This document shows, piece after piece, positions 1 to 7,854 of a stretch of 64,000 bases of DNA. The stretch spans positions 25,487 to 89,486 of the forward strand of contig JAPPGM010000001.1 in NCBI GenBank assembly GCA_028874995.1, given 5' to 3'. The position numbers and the translations under genes were made by a program. This DNA is from Gemmatimonadota bacterium (lineage in GTDB: Bacteria; Gemmatimonadota; Gemmatimonadetes; Longimicrobiales; Gaopeijiaceae). Each line of letters starts with the position of its first letter. Position 1 is the first letter of the stretch. The notes beneath the pieces were generated by a model, which was given only the letters and a program-made list of their open reading frames with translations, made no database searches and was not told the origin of the DNA.

Positions 1-166
1 TGCCTGAGTGGAGGCCGCTTCCCCACCGCGGCGGCGAGCCGGGAGCCCACCCGCGGGAAGCGATCCGCAACCAACTCATGAATGCCGACCGGGAGCCCGG
101 CCACCGCTATCGATGCCGGATTACCGTGACCCCGGACCCCCGCCCCACTCACGGCTTCGAATCCGG

Positions 167-2026
167 ATGGGTGAGGTGAGCGCGTCCCCGGAGCCGCCTG
201 CGGACGGCCATCCGTCATCACCCGCCGAGTGGGGCGCCATTCTTCGCCGGGCTGCAGCGGAGCTGGTCGGCGCCCCGTCCCACGCGAAGGCGAACGAACT
301 GTTCGGGCTCGGCAGGCAGGCACCGGCGGCGGTCGAGGGGCTTCGCAGCGTCAACGTCGGCATCCTCAGGAACGCGACCGTGGAGCCGTGGCTGCCCGAA
401 TTGTACGCGGCACTCCTCAACGAGGGGATCAAGGCGGAGTTCAGCGTGGGCGACTTCGCGGTCTACGAGCGCTACGCGGCCTCTCCCCGTGAGCTCCGCG
501 ACCCGCCCCCGGACATCATTCTGCTGTACTTCGAACCCGCCTCCTTGGTGGGGGATGCCCGCCACGATCCGCCGGAGAAGACCGCGGAGTCGATTCTGGC
601 CCGCGTGGACGCGGTCGTGACCGGACTGCTGAACGGCACCGCCGCGACGATCGTCGTCTCCAATCTCGCCCCCGACCCCATCCGGTTTCACCAGCTGCAT
701 GCCGACCAGGACCCCGGAAGCTGGCCGCAGTTGCGAAGACAGGTAAACGCCGCATTGCTGGAACGGCTCCACGCCCAGCCCCGGGTGGCGATCCTGGACC
801 TCGGCCGGATCGTCGCCGAGTACGGGGCCGCGCGAGCCTTCGATCCCCGCATGTACCTCATGGCCCGGAACCCCTTCGCGGTGGACTTCCTGCCCCGCCT
901 GGGCCGGGCTTTCGCGGCCATCGTGGCCGCCGTGGCGGCCCCGCCGAGAAAGTGCGTGGTCGTGGACTGCGACAACACGCTGTGGGGCGGGGTTCTGGGC
1001 GAGGACGGGCCCGAACGTGTCGCGATCGGCACGGACTATCCCGGCGAGGCCTACCGCGAGTTCCAGCAGTTCCTGGCGGGGCTCGGCCGCAGGGGGTTCC
1101 TCCTGGCGATCAACAGCAAGAACAACGAGGACGACGTGCTGTCCTTTCTGGCCGAATCACCGGACATGGTCCTGCGTCCCGGGGACTTCACGGCGCACCG
1201 CATCAACTGGGAGGACAAGGGGCAGAACCTGGCCGAGCTCGCGGAGGAGATGAACATCGGCCTCGATTCGATGATCTTCGTGGACGACAGCCCGGTCGAG
1301 TGCGCCAGGATCTGCTCCGCGTTCCCTGAAGTCCTGGTCGAACAGTTTCCGGCGAATCCGGCCGACATTCCCGGGTTCATCGGCCGCATGGGGGGAACAC
1401 AGCGCCTGCGCGTCGAGGCGGAGGACCTGAAGAGGGCGCAGTCTCTGCGAGCGAACGCCGGGCGTGAGAGTCTGAAGCGGAGTGCGCCCGACCCGGAGAC
1501 CTTTCTCCGCAGCCTCGAGATCAGGCTGGTGATCGAGCGGCAGAACCGGGCCGCGATTCCCCGGGTGAGCCAGCTCACGCAGCGCACCAACCAGTTCAAT
1601 CTGACCACGAAACGCTACACGCCGGGCGACATCGAGCGCCTCATGGATGACGGCATCGTGTACACCATGAGCATGGGGGACCGCTTCTCCGACTACGGGA
1701 TCGTGGGTGTGGCGATCGTGACGGATATACGGACCCACAGCTGGGAGATCGACTCCTTCATGTTGAGTTGCAGGGCCTTCGGCCGGAATATCGAACGTGA
1801 ACTGCTCGCCGCGGTGCTGGCCGACGCCGCCGACGCGGGCGCCGGAATCGTGCGGGCCCGCTACGCCGCCACGGCGAAGAACGGCATGACCCGGGACTTC
1901 TTTCCCGCAAACGGATTCATCCGGACCGAACGGACCGACGGGGAAACCCGGTTCGAAGCGGAGCCCCGCGACCGTTCCGCGGAAACCGGCCGGGAACTCT
2001 ATCAGGTATCACACAGGGGTCATTGA
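167..2026 (+). CDS. FkbH-like HAD-IIIC family protein
   Basis: The protein has a HAD phosphatase-type core with the nucleophile motif DCDNT (Asp encoded at 965-967) followed by LWGGVLGEDG, the hallmark of FkbH-type HAD-IIIC proteins. Family members load a glycerate-derived or similar C3 acyl unit onto a stand-alone acyl carrier protein. A GNAT-like segment follows towards the C-terminus (region with ARYAATAKNGMTRDFF). The next gene, 1 bp downstream, is an acyl carrier protein, which supports this role. Known members act in polyketide extender-unit supply and in surface-glycan acyl-sugar formation; the glycan neighbours here favour the second, which is inference. The start is uncertain. The frame is open back to a GTG at position 8 directly after a TGA, but residues before ATG 167 are Pro/Arg-rich and look non-coding; no clear Shine-Dalgarno decides it. 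Confidence 0.8.
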   Translation: MGEVSASPEPPADGHPSSPAEWGAILRRAAAELVGAPSHAKANELFGLGRQAPAAVEGLRSVNVGILRNATVEPWLPELYAALLNEGIKAEFSVGDFAVYERYAASPRELRDPPPDIILLYFEPASLVGDARHDPPEKTAESILARVDAVVTGLLNGTAATIVVSNLAPDPIRFHQLHADQDPGSWPQLRRQVNAALLERLHAQPRVAILDLGRIVAEYGAARAFDPRMYLMARNPFAVDFLPRLGRAFAAIVAAVAAPPRKCVVVDCDNTLWGGVLGEDGPERVAIGTDYPGEAYREFQQFLAGLGRRGFLLAINSKNNEDDVLSFLAESPDMVLRPGDFTAHRINWEDKGQNLAELAEEMNIGLDSMIFVDDSPVECARICSAFPEVLVEQFPANPADIPGFIGRMGGTQRLRVEAEDLKRAQSLRANAGRESLKRSAPDPETFLRSLEIRLVIERQNRAAIPRVSQLTQRTNQFNLTTKRYTPGDIERLMDDGIVYTMSMGDRFSDYGIVGVAIVTDIRTHSWEIDSFMLSCRAFGRNIERELLAAVLADAADAGAGIVRARYAATAKNGMTRDFFPANGFIRTERTDGETRFEAEPRDRSAETGRELYQVSHRGH

Positions 2027-2027
2027 C

Positions 2028-2264
2028 ATGACTGGCGACGCGTCACAGGTGCTGGAGCGGATCTTCCGCAGCGTGCTCAAGGCGGGACCGGACACGGAGA
2101 TCACAACCCTGTCCGTGGACTCGCACGGCGGGTGGGACTCCATCGCGCACCTGAACCTGATACTGGCCGTCGAACAGGAGTTCCGGTTCATGATGACGCC
2201 GGAGGAAGCGACGGCGGCGCGTTCCTTCGGGGACATGCTGGCGCTGGTCGAGAGCCGGCGCTGA
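2028..2264 (+). CDS. stand-alone acyl carrier protein
   Basis: This 78-residue protein has the size and helical pattern of an acyl carrier protein. The motif GWDSIAHLNLI contains Ser38, the expected phosphopantetheine attachment site (family rule DS[LIM]). It differs from the housekeeping AcpP encoded at 27286-27525, which has the GADSLD motif. It starts one base after the FkbH-like gene ends, so the two are almost certainly co-translated and work as a pair: the HAD protein loads, the carrier holds the acyl group. The neighbouring deacetylase and hexapeptide acyltransferase make transfer of the acyl group to a sugar plausible, but nothing in the sequence identifies the acyl group. Confidence 0.85.
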   Translation: MTGDASQVLERIFRSVLKAGPDTEITTLSVDSHGGWDSIAHLNLILAVEQEFRFMMTPEEATAARSFGDMLALVESRR

Positions 2265-2290
2265 GCGGGCACCAGCGGGAGACCACGGCC

Positions 2291-3175
2291 ATGTCACCGC
2301 GCAGGCGCGGAACATTCGCCTTCCGCCTGGATGTCGACTCGCTCATCTGCCTCGAGCAGGGGATTCCCAACCTGCTGAGGCTGGGTGAGCGGCACGGTGT
2401 CCGCTTCACCTTCTTCGTGAACATGGGACGCAGTTTCAGCTGGCGGCACACGATCGCGAATGTTCTCCGGCGAAGGCAGGACGGACGCAGAGCCGGTCCG
2501 GCAAGCACGCCGGTGCCGTACAAGCTGTCGGCTGCCCGCAAGCTGGGCCGCGGCGGCACCCTGAGAACGGTGGTCTTCAACCCGCGCCTTGGTCGGCGGT
2601 ACCGCGCGGCGCTGGACTTGTTGCACCGGGAGGGCCACGAACTCGGACTTCACGGAGGCTCCAACCATCCGGCGTGGCAATACCGCCTGGATGAACTCGG
2701 GGATGACGGGCTCGAGCGGCTCTTCCGCCCGGCATTCGAGGAGTTTCGCGATCGCTACGGGCATCCGCGGGGATTCGCGAGCCCGGGATTCCGCTACAAC
2801 CAGGCGGTCCTCGGCCTCCTCGACAACGAGGGCTTCGAGTACGCCTCGGACATGGCCGGCGAGGTTCCCTTCCGCCCCGGGCGCCGCGATGGAGCATCCC
2901 GTCATACGCACTTCCAGGTACCGGTCAACGTCATCGGGGAGCGCCGGGTGCCCGTCATCGAGCAGGGTCTCGCCCGCGGCCAATCGGACGGGCGCATCGT
3001 GCAGGACGCCGTCGAACGAATCAGGGCCCGCCCCTTCGCCCTCATGTACGGCCACCCCTACGTCGAGGGCGTTCACACCCGGCAGCTCGCGGCGATACTA
3101 TCAGAGGTGGCGGACGACTACGACGTGGTCACCGTCAAGGAATACCTGCGGCGCTGGAAGGAGACGACGGCCTGA
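2291..3175 (+). CDS. polysaccharide deacetylase-family protein (NodB homology)
   Basis: The 294-residue protein opens with FRLDVDS, the first metal/base motif of the NodB fold (usually TFDD or a variant). It then has FFVNMGR, the His pair in LHGGSNH (motif H-x3-H), GFASPGFRY, and a late YGHPYVEG His motif. These place it in the carbohydrate esterase 4 superfamily acting on N-acetyl or similar groups of glycans. The open frame extends upstream to 2132, but that part overlaps the acyl carrier gene in another frame; ATG 2291 is chosen because it follows the carrier stop with a short gap. The stop TGA is followed at once by the ATG of the next gene, indicating a tight operon. The substrate is unknown. 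Confidence 0.75.
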   Translation: MSPRRRGTFAFRLDVDSLICLEQGIPNLLRLGERHGVRFTFFVNMGRSFSWRHTIANVLRRRQDGRRAGPASTPVPYKLSAARKLGRGGTLRTVVFNPRLGRRYRAALDLLHREGHELGLHGGSNHPAWQYRLDELGDDGLERLFRPAFEEFRDRYGHPRGFASPGFRYNQAVLGLLDNEGFEYASDMAGEVPFRPGRRDGASRHTHFQVPVNVIGERRVPVIEQGLARGQSDGRIVQDAVERIRARPFALMYGHPYVEGVHTRQLAAILSEVADDYDVVTVKEYLRRWKETTA

Positions 3176-3658
3176 ATGGGCAGGATCATACGCTATCTGG
3201 CTTCGATGCTGCCCTTCCCGCTGGGCGTGCGTGCTTCACTGTACCGTCTCAGCGGTGTGAGGATGGGGGCCAGGGTGACGATCGACCGCAACGTCCAGGT
3301 TACCAGGGCCGACAGGGTGGTGATCGGTTCGCGTGTGACCATCGCCAACGCGGTCTCGATCCTCGGCGAAATCACGGCGGTCCACTCTCACCTTGAACGG
3401 GAGTACGGGATCACCAAAGCCGCCCCGGTGGTGATCGAGGACGATGCGTACATCGGTGTCAAGGCGACGATCCTGCCGGGTGTTCGCATCGGCCGAATGG
3501 CGACGGTCGGGGCGAACACGCTGGTGATTTCGGACGTGCCCCCGTACGGTGTGATCCTGGGGGTACCGGGGCGCGTGATGATGGTACGTCCCCATGCGTC
3601 GGCAATCGAGGAATCGGCGGCTACGGAAACCCCACCGCGAGCCGAGTCCCCCGGATAG
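3176..3658 (+). CDS. left-handed beta-helix (hexapeptide) acyltransferase
   Basis: This 160-residue protein contains hexapeptide-type repeats such as VVIGSRVTIANAVSI and AYIGVKATILPGVRIG, ending in the PYGVILGVPGRV segment seen in O-acetyltransferases of the maltose/galactoside acetyltransferase and WbbJ type. A catalytic-type His is present in the loop ITAVHSH. It is expected to be cytoplasmic and trimeric and to transfer an acetyl or other acyl group to a sugar. Its ATG abuts the deacetylase stop (TGAATG), so it is the last gene of a four-gene + strand operon. Its last 38 bp overlap the 3' end of a convergent methyltransferase gene. The acyl donor may be acetyl-CoA or the nearby carrier protein; this cannot be told from sequence. 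Confidence 0.75.
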   Translation: MGRIIRYLASMLPFPLGVRASLYRLSGVRMGARVTIDRNVQVTRADRVVIGSRVTIANAVSILGEITAVHSHLEREYGITKAAPVVIEDDAYIGVKATILPGVRIGRMATVGANTLVISDVPPYGVILGVPGRVMMVRPHASAIEESAATETPPRAESPG

Positions 3659-4475
3659 CCCGCACCCTGGTGTGCCGTGAGCACTCGTCGACGGCCCGGC
3701 TGACATCTTCCAGCATCCCGTAGTCGTGCCAGACAATGGCTCCCCCGGGACGGATCACCCGGAGCGCGTTGCGGGTGTCGGAAACGGCGTACCTGTACGA
3801 GTGGCACCCGTCGATCAGGATGAAGTCGTATGGGCCGTGCTCGTCCCAATCGAACTCGGCGGAGTCGCCCCATAGCTGGGTGATCCTTTTCGCGTGCGAC
3901 GAATCGAGAAACTGCAGTCCCGTGCGGCTCCTCACACCGGCGTTATCGTGAATGCCCGGAACGTCGAGCACATAGCGCCGATCCCAGTCGGGCGGCAGGT
4001 CCAGGGTGAACACGTGTGCGGCGGAGGGGGCGTTGGCCGCCAGGTTGATCGTCGTGTTGCCCTCGAAGGTGCCGATCTCCAGGAGTCGCCGGGGTTCAAG
4101 GAAGGCGACCATCGCGCCGACCGCCAGCACTTCGGCCGGTGTCATCGAGAGCAGCGGATCCCGGTCATAGGAGTGGACGACACGCACCTCGGTGCGTTCG
4201 ATGCCCGGGAAAAGCGCGTTGAGCGGCTCCCGCTCGAGTTCCCCGAAGGACCAGCGGATGACACGCCTGAACTCGGCGTCCGGGGCCTTTCCGGCGAAGG
4301 GGCCGTAGCGGGGCCAAAGCATCTTCCAGGCCGCGACCGGATTTCGCACGGTTTTCCTGACCGCATTCCTCAGGCGCCTCAGGGTCTGGGTGGCGCGACC
4401 GCCGCCACTGCCGGCGCTGCGTCCCTCCCATGGCGGCGGCGACCTGCCCGCAGAATCCGTCGATTCGATGCTCAC
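3621..4475 (-). CDS. class I SAM-dependent methyltransferase
   Basis: The 284-residue protein has a Rossmann methyltransferase core. Motif I is LLEIGTFEGNTTINLA, the acidic residue after beta-2 is in VFTLDLP, and the motif IV region YDFILIDGCHSY resembles the Methyltransf_24 / cephalosporin-hydroxylase-like group. The first 40 residues are Arg/Ser/Gly-rich and may be disordered. It is the last gene of the - strand glycosyltransferase group, separated from the GT4 gene by 51 bp that contain an AT-rich palindrome. Its 3' end overlaps the convergent hexapeptide acyltransferase by 38 bp. A role in methylating a surface glycan or its precursor is inferred from context. Confidence 0.75.
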   Translation of the reverse strand: MSIESTDSAGRSPPPWEGRSAGSGGGRATQTLRRLRNAVRKTVRNPVAAWKMLWPRYGPFAGKAPDAEFRRVIRWSFGELEREPLNALFPGIERTEVRVVHSYDRDPLLSMTPAEVLAVGAMVAFLEPRRLLEIGTFEGNTTINLAANAPSAAHVFTLDLPPDWDRRYVLDVPGIHDNAGVRSRTGLQFLDSSHAKRITQLWGDSAEFDWDEHGPYDFILIDGCHSYRYAVSDTRNALRVIRPGGAIVWHDYGMLEDVSRAVDECSRHTRVRAIRGTRLAVGFP

Positions 4476-4494
4476 ACGTCTTTCCCTGGCAATG

Positions 4495-4530
4495 TAACGT
4501 ACAGTTTACATAATGTAATGTTCGATTTAC
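4495..4530. promoter_or_regulatory. AT-rich palindromic site between GT4 and methyltransferase genes
   Basis: This short low-GC patch has the palindrome TTACAT-A-ATGTAA at its centre (4506-4518) and runs of TTTAC on both sides. The core ACATAATGTAATGT also occurs in both MITE-like elements (34409-34655 and 51590-51836), and a relative lies at 20143-20159. It could be an operator, a remnant of the mobile element, or both. No function is assigned. Confidence 0.35.
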
Positions 4531-5654
4531 TTTTCGGCGGTCTTGTGGCCCATCCCCCCCACCAACTCCCCGTACACCTCTTCGTGACGGTCCACAAGCC
4601 GCTCGTTGCTCCACCGGGCCACCACCGTCTCCCTCCCCCTCTCCCCCCTCCCACCCAGCCCCCCGTCCGCGAGCAATTCGAGCGCCTTCTCCGCCAGCGC
4701 TTCCGGATCCCCCGGCGGGAACAGCCCGCCCACCGAATCGTTCACGATCTGGGGCAACCCGCCCACCGCCGACGCCGCCACCGGCAGCCCGCACGCCATG
4801 CACTCCAGCGCCGCCACCGAGGTGGCCTCCACGAGCGACGGAAACACCGCCATGTCCCCCGAGCAGAGCAGACCCGGCATCTCGGCGTGGGGCCGCGCTC
4901 CTAGGAATTCGATCCGGTCCGCCACCCCGAGTTCTGCCGCCAGCGCCTCCAGCCTGTCCCTTTCCGGCCCGTCCCCGATGACGATCACGTCCACATCCGC
5001 TCCTGCCGCGATCATCGGCAGCGCCCGCACGAAGTACTCGACACCGTTCTTGGGGAAGAGTCTGCGCGGCACCACCAGGCGGCGCCGGCCATCCGTACGC
5101 GGGATCGCGCCTCGGACCGGCCTGAAGATCCCCGTGTCGACCCCGTTTACCAGAACCTCGACGGAGATGGTTGGACCAAGACTTTCGCCGACATCAGCTA
5201 TCTCCTTGCTGGCAGCGAAATTGTAGTCACTCAGCTCGATCAGTTTGCCAAGTGCCGGGGCGACGACGGGGTTGGCGGCCAGGCGCAGAAAATGGGAAGT
5301 GTGTATAGTACACACCAATGGTGTACTCATGCCCGCCAGCGCCAGCGCGCACGGGAGGAGCGACGGGAAGGCCTGCGCGTGGACCACATCCGCGCCCGCG
5401 ACGGCCGTCCGGGTGCGCGGCGTGGAGCCCACCGCGTGCATGGACCAGCCCAGCGGCGTGCGCGACGGTAACGGGGTGCGGTATATGTTGATACCGTCCA
5501 TGACCTCATGTAGTGCCAGACCCGGTTGGGAGAGCGAGGTGACGACGGTGACCTCGTGTCCCCGCGCAACCAGTCCGCGGCAGAGGTAGTGGACGTGACT
5601 CTCCAGTCCCCCGACCTCCGGCGGGAAGTACACGCAGTGGACGACGATCTTCAC
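4527..5654 (-). CDS. GT4-family (group 1) glycosyltransferase
   Basis: The 375-residue protein starts with the GT-B N-terminal signature VYFPPEVGGLESHVHYL. It has IHTSH in the N-terminal domain and a C-terminal nucleotide-sugar domain with VIGDGPERDRLEALA, FLGARPHAEMP and the E-x7-E region PSLVEATSVAALECMACGLPV. It is cytoplasmic or membrane-peripheral and adds a sugar to a lipid-linked glycan. The start is GTG 5654, overlapping the TGA of the upstream epimerase gene by 4 bp (GTGA); the frame is open much further upstream only as a shadow of that gene. Coupling to a UDP-GlcNAc 2-epimerase suggests a ManNAc-type or derived sugar as donor, which is inference. Confidence 0.85.
   Translation of the reverse strand: MKIVVHCVYFPPEVGGLESHVHYLCRGLVARGHEVTVVTSLSQPGLALHEVMDGINIYRTPLPSRTPLGWSMHAVGSTPRTRTAVAGADVVHAQAFPSLLPCALALAGMSTPLVCTIHTSHFLRLAANPVVAPALGKLIELSDYNFAASKEIADVGESLGPTISVEVLVNGVDTGIFRPVRGAIPRTDGRRRLVVPRRLFPKNGVEYFVRALPMIAAGADVDVIVIGDGPERDRLEALAAELGVADRIEFLGARPHAEMPGLLCSGDMAVFPSLVEATSVAALECMACGLPVAASAVGGLPQIVNDSVGGLFPPGDPEALAEKALELLADGGLGGRGERGRETVVARWSNERLVDRHEEVYGELVGGMGHKTAEK
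5299..5327. repeat. overlapping AT-rich inverted repeats inside GT4 gene
   Basis: Two perfect 7-bp inverted repeats overlap here: GTGTGTA-tag-TACACAC (5299-5315) and AGTACAC-7 nt-GTGTACT (5307-5327). The site is a low-GC island within a GC-rich coding region. The string TGTATAGT is shared with the MITE-like element at 34409-34655. Confidence 0.45.
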
Positions 5655-6817
5655 GGTGCGCTCCAGTCTTCGAGCCGGCGGGAAGCTCCGGTGAGTTCCG
5701 CGAGGAGGATGTCGGCGATGCGCTCGCCGGCGCGGCCGTCGCCGTACGGGTTTCCCGCCGGGCAGGCCGCGCGCCCACCGCTCAGGTGGGCGGTGGCCTC
5801 GGCGAGGATCCGGTCCGCGTCGGTGCCGACCAGGGTGGCCGCGCCCGCGCGCACCCCCTCCGGGCGCTCCGTCACCTCTCGGAGGACGAGCGTATGCACA
5901 CCGAAGGCGGGCGCCTCTTCCTGGATGCCGCCCGAGTCGGTCAGTACCAGATTCGCGCGGCCTAGGACGGCCACCAGGTCGCCGTAGTCGAGAGGATCGG
6001 TGAGGTGGACCCGGGGGCGGCCGCCCAGGATGCGGCGGGCGGGCTCCAGGACGCGGGGATTCGGGTGCACGGGGTAGAGGATCTCGATGTCGTCGAACCG
6101 CTCCGCCAGCGCGGCGACCGCGCCGAAGACGCGCTCCAGGGGTTGGCCGAAAGACTCGCGGCGGTGGGCGGTCAGGAGGACCAGGCGGCGGTTCGATTCG
6201 GCCAGTTCGGCGGCGCAGCCGTTGCGGACGGTGGCTGGACGGGCCCGCATCTGGTGCAGCGCGTCGACGACGGTGTTCCCGGTCACGAAGATCCGCTCCG
6301 CCTCGACCCCCTCGGCCTCCAGGTTCTCCGCCGCCTCCCGGGTCGGCGCGAAGCAGAAGTCGGAGATCGTGTCGGTCATGCGGCGGAGCATCTCCTCCGG
6401 GAAGGGCGACCACTTCCGGCGGCTGCGGAGCCCCGCCTCCACGTGCGCCAGCCTGCCCTGCTGGAAGAAGGTGACGACGCCGGCGAAGAAGACCGTGGCC
6501 GTGTCGCCCTGCACGATCGTCACATCCGGCACGAAGTCCTCCGCGACCTCGCGCAGGCCGTCCATGCACGCGTGTCCCACGTCGTAGAGGCTCTGGCCCG
6601 GCTTCATCAGGTTGAGGTCGTAGTCGGCCTCGAGCCCGAAGCCGTCCAGCACCTGGTCCACCATCTCCGTGTGCTGTCCGGTGAGCGCCAGCCGGTGGAC
6701 ACACCCGCCCCTTTCGCCCAGCGCGCCGATGACCGGCGCCATCTTGATCGCCTCCGGGCGGGTGCCGATCACCGACAGGACGCGGGGCCGGGGGGGGATT
6801 CCGTCCGCGGGCCGCAC
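5651..6817 (-). CDS. wecB: UDP-N-acetylglucosamine 2-epimerase (non-hydrolysing)
   Basis: The 388-residue protein has the family opening SVIGTRPEAIKMAPVI, the VQGDTATVFFA and HVEAGLRS motifs, PFPEEMLRRMTD, a GNTVVDAL segment, HRRESFG (conserved His-Arg-Arg-Glu) and LTDSGGIQEEAP near the UDP site. It interconverts UDP-GlcNAc and UDP-ManNAc in the cytosol, feeding surface polysaccharide synthesis. The chosen start is GTG 6817, which overlaps the upstream TAG stop by one base (TAGTG); a longer open frame upstream is only the shadow of the GT2 gene. Length fits the usual 370-390 residues. The downstream GT4 gene overlaps it by 4 bp. Confidence 0.93.
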   Translation of the reverse strand: MRPADGIPPRPRVLSVIGTRPEAIKMAPVIGALGERGGCVHRLALTGQHTEMVDQVLDGFGLEADYDLNLMKPGQSLYDVGHACMDGLREVAEDFVPDVTIVQGDTATVFFAGVVTFFQQGRLAHVEAGLRSRRKWSPFPEEMLRRMTDTISDFCFAPTREAAENLEAEGVEAERIFVTGNTVVDALHQMRARPATVRNGCAAELAESNRRLVLLTAHRRESFGQPLERVFGAVAALAERFDDIEILYPVHPNPRVLEPARRILGGRPRVHLTDPLDYGDLVAVLGRANLVLTDSGGIQEEAPAFGVHTLVLREVTERPEGVRAGAATLVGTDADRILAEATAHLSGGRAACPAGNPYGDGRAGERIADILLAELTGASRRLEDWSAP

Positions 6818-7848
6818 TACCGCTCCCCCGCCCCGCTTCCCCGTCCCCCGTCCCCCCGCTCCCGCCGCATCGCGTCCAGCTCGTCGTGGACCGACGCGAT
6901 CATCTCCCCCAGGAGCCCCGCCGCGAAGCACAGCACGCCCACCGTGACCAGCAACACCACCAGATACAGCAGCGGCCGAAACCCCTGCCCCATCACGAAA
7001 CGCAGGAAGAGCGCCGCCAGGCCCGTGAGCACCCCGGCCGCCATCAGGAACACCCCGGGCAGGCCGAAGGCCACCATCGGCTTGCGGGAGAAGCGCAGCT
7101 GGAACCAGACGGCCATCAGATCGAGCACGCCCCCGACGATGCGGCTCTTCCCCGAGTACTTCGGCTCGCCGGCGCGGCGGGGATGCAGCTCGATGTCGAT
7201 CTCGGTGGCGCTGAACCCCTTCCGGTACGCGAGCACCACGAAGAACCGGTGCCAGTCGTGGCGCAGCCGCACCGCCTTGAGCACGTCGGACCGGAAGGCC
7301 TTCATGGAGTTGAGGTCGCTCACGGGCACCTTGAAGATGCGGCGGCTGAGCGCGTTGTATATCGACGAGACCGCCCGCTTGTCGTAGCGCCCGACCTTCC
7401 GCCCGGTCACGATGTCCCACCCTTCCTCGAGCTTGTCCAGGTAGCGGGGAATCTCGGCCGGGAGGTGCTGGAGGTCGGCGTCGAAGAGGACCAGGTACTT
7501 CCTGTCGGTCGCCTCGGCGGCCGTGAGCAGCGCCTCGGTCTTGCCCAGGTTGACCCGGTGGCTGAGCACGCGCAGCCGGTCCCAACCGCCGCCCTCGGAC
7601 CGGGCCAGCTCGGCCGTTCCGTCGGTCGAGCCGTCGTCCACGACGATGACCTCTCCGGTCAGCCCGAACTCCTCGAAGGCGGCGCGCACCTCGGGGATGA
7701 GGTGGGGGATGTTGGGTGCCTCGTTGTAGGCGGGCACGACGAGCGCGAAGTCGTGGTAGGCGCGCGGAGGGGAGGACGGCGCGTGGTCGTCGCGGGCCAT
7801 TCCGGGAAAGCCGCCGCCGGATTCATGTGTCGAGGGAGTCGTCCGCAC
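6817..7848 (-). CDS. GT2-family glycosyltransferase, dolichol-phosphate-mannose-synthase-like
   Basis: The GT-A domain shows VVPAYNEAPNIPHL, VIVVDDGSTDGT, a DADLQHLP metal motif (DXD type) and a KVPVSDLNSMKAFR segment. Two hydrophobic segments follow (around MVAFGLPGVFLMAAGVL and LLYLVVLLVTVGVLCF) before a charged tail. This layout matches polyprenyl-phosphate glycosyltransferases of the DPM1/ArnC/GtrB group, which build undecaprenyl-phosphate sugars on the cytoplasmic face of the inner membrane. ATG 7848 gives 343 residues; an in-frame ATG at 7800 would remove a weakly conserved leader and is a reasonable alternative. It is the first gene after rpoN in the same direction. Confidence 0.88.
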   Translation of the reverse strand: MRTTPSTHESGGGFPGMARDDHAPSSPPRAYHDFALVVPAYNEAPNIPHLIPEVRAAFEEFGLTGEVIVVDDGSTDGTAELARSEGGGWDRLRVLSHRVNLGKTEALLTAAEATDRKYLVLFDADLQHLPAEIPRYLDKLEEGWDIVTGRKVGRYDKRAVSSIYNALSRRIFKVPVSDLNSMKAFRSDVLKAVRLRHDWHRFFVVLAYRKGFSATEIDIELHPRRAGEPKYSGKSRIVGGVLDLMAVWFQLRFSRKPMVAFGLPGVFLMAAGVLTGLAALFLRFVMGQGFRPLLYLVVLLVTVGVLCFAAGLLGEMIASVHDELDAMRRERGDGGRGSGAGER

Positions 7849-7854
7849 GGGCTG

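Noticed and set aside
4655..6704. A 725-residue frame covering both the GT4 and part of the epimerase
   Set aside because: Only the C-terminal 375 residues are glycosyltransferase-like; the rest is a shadow of wecB in another frame.
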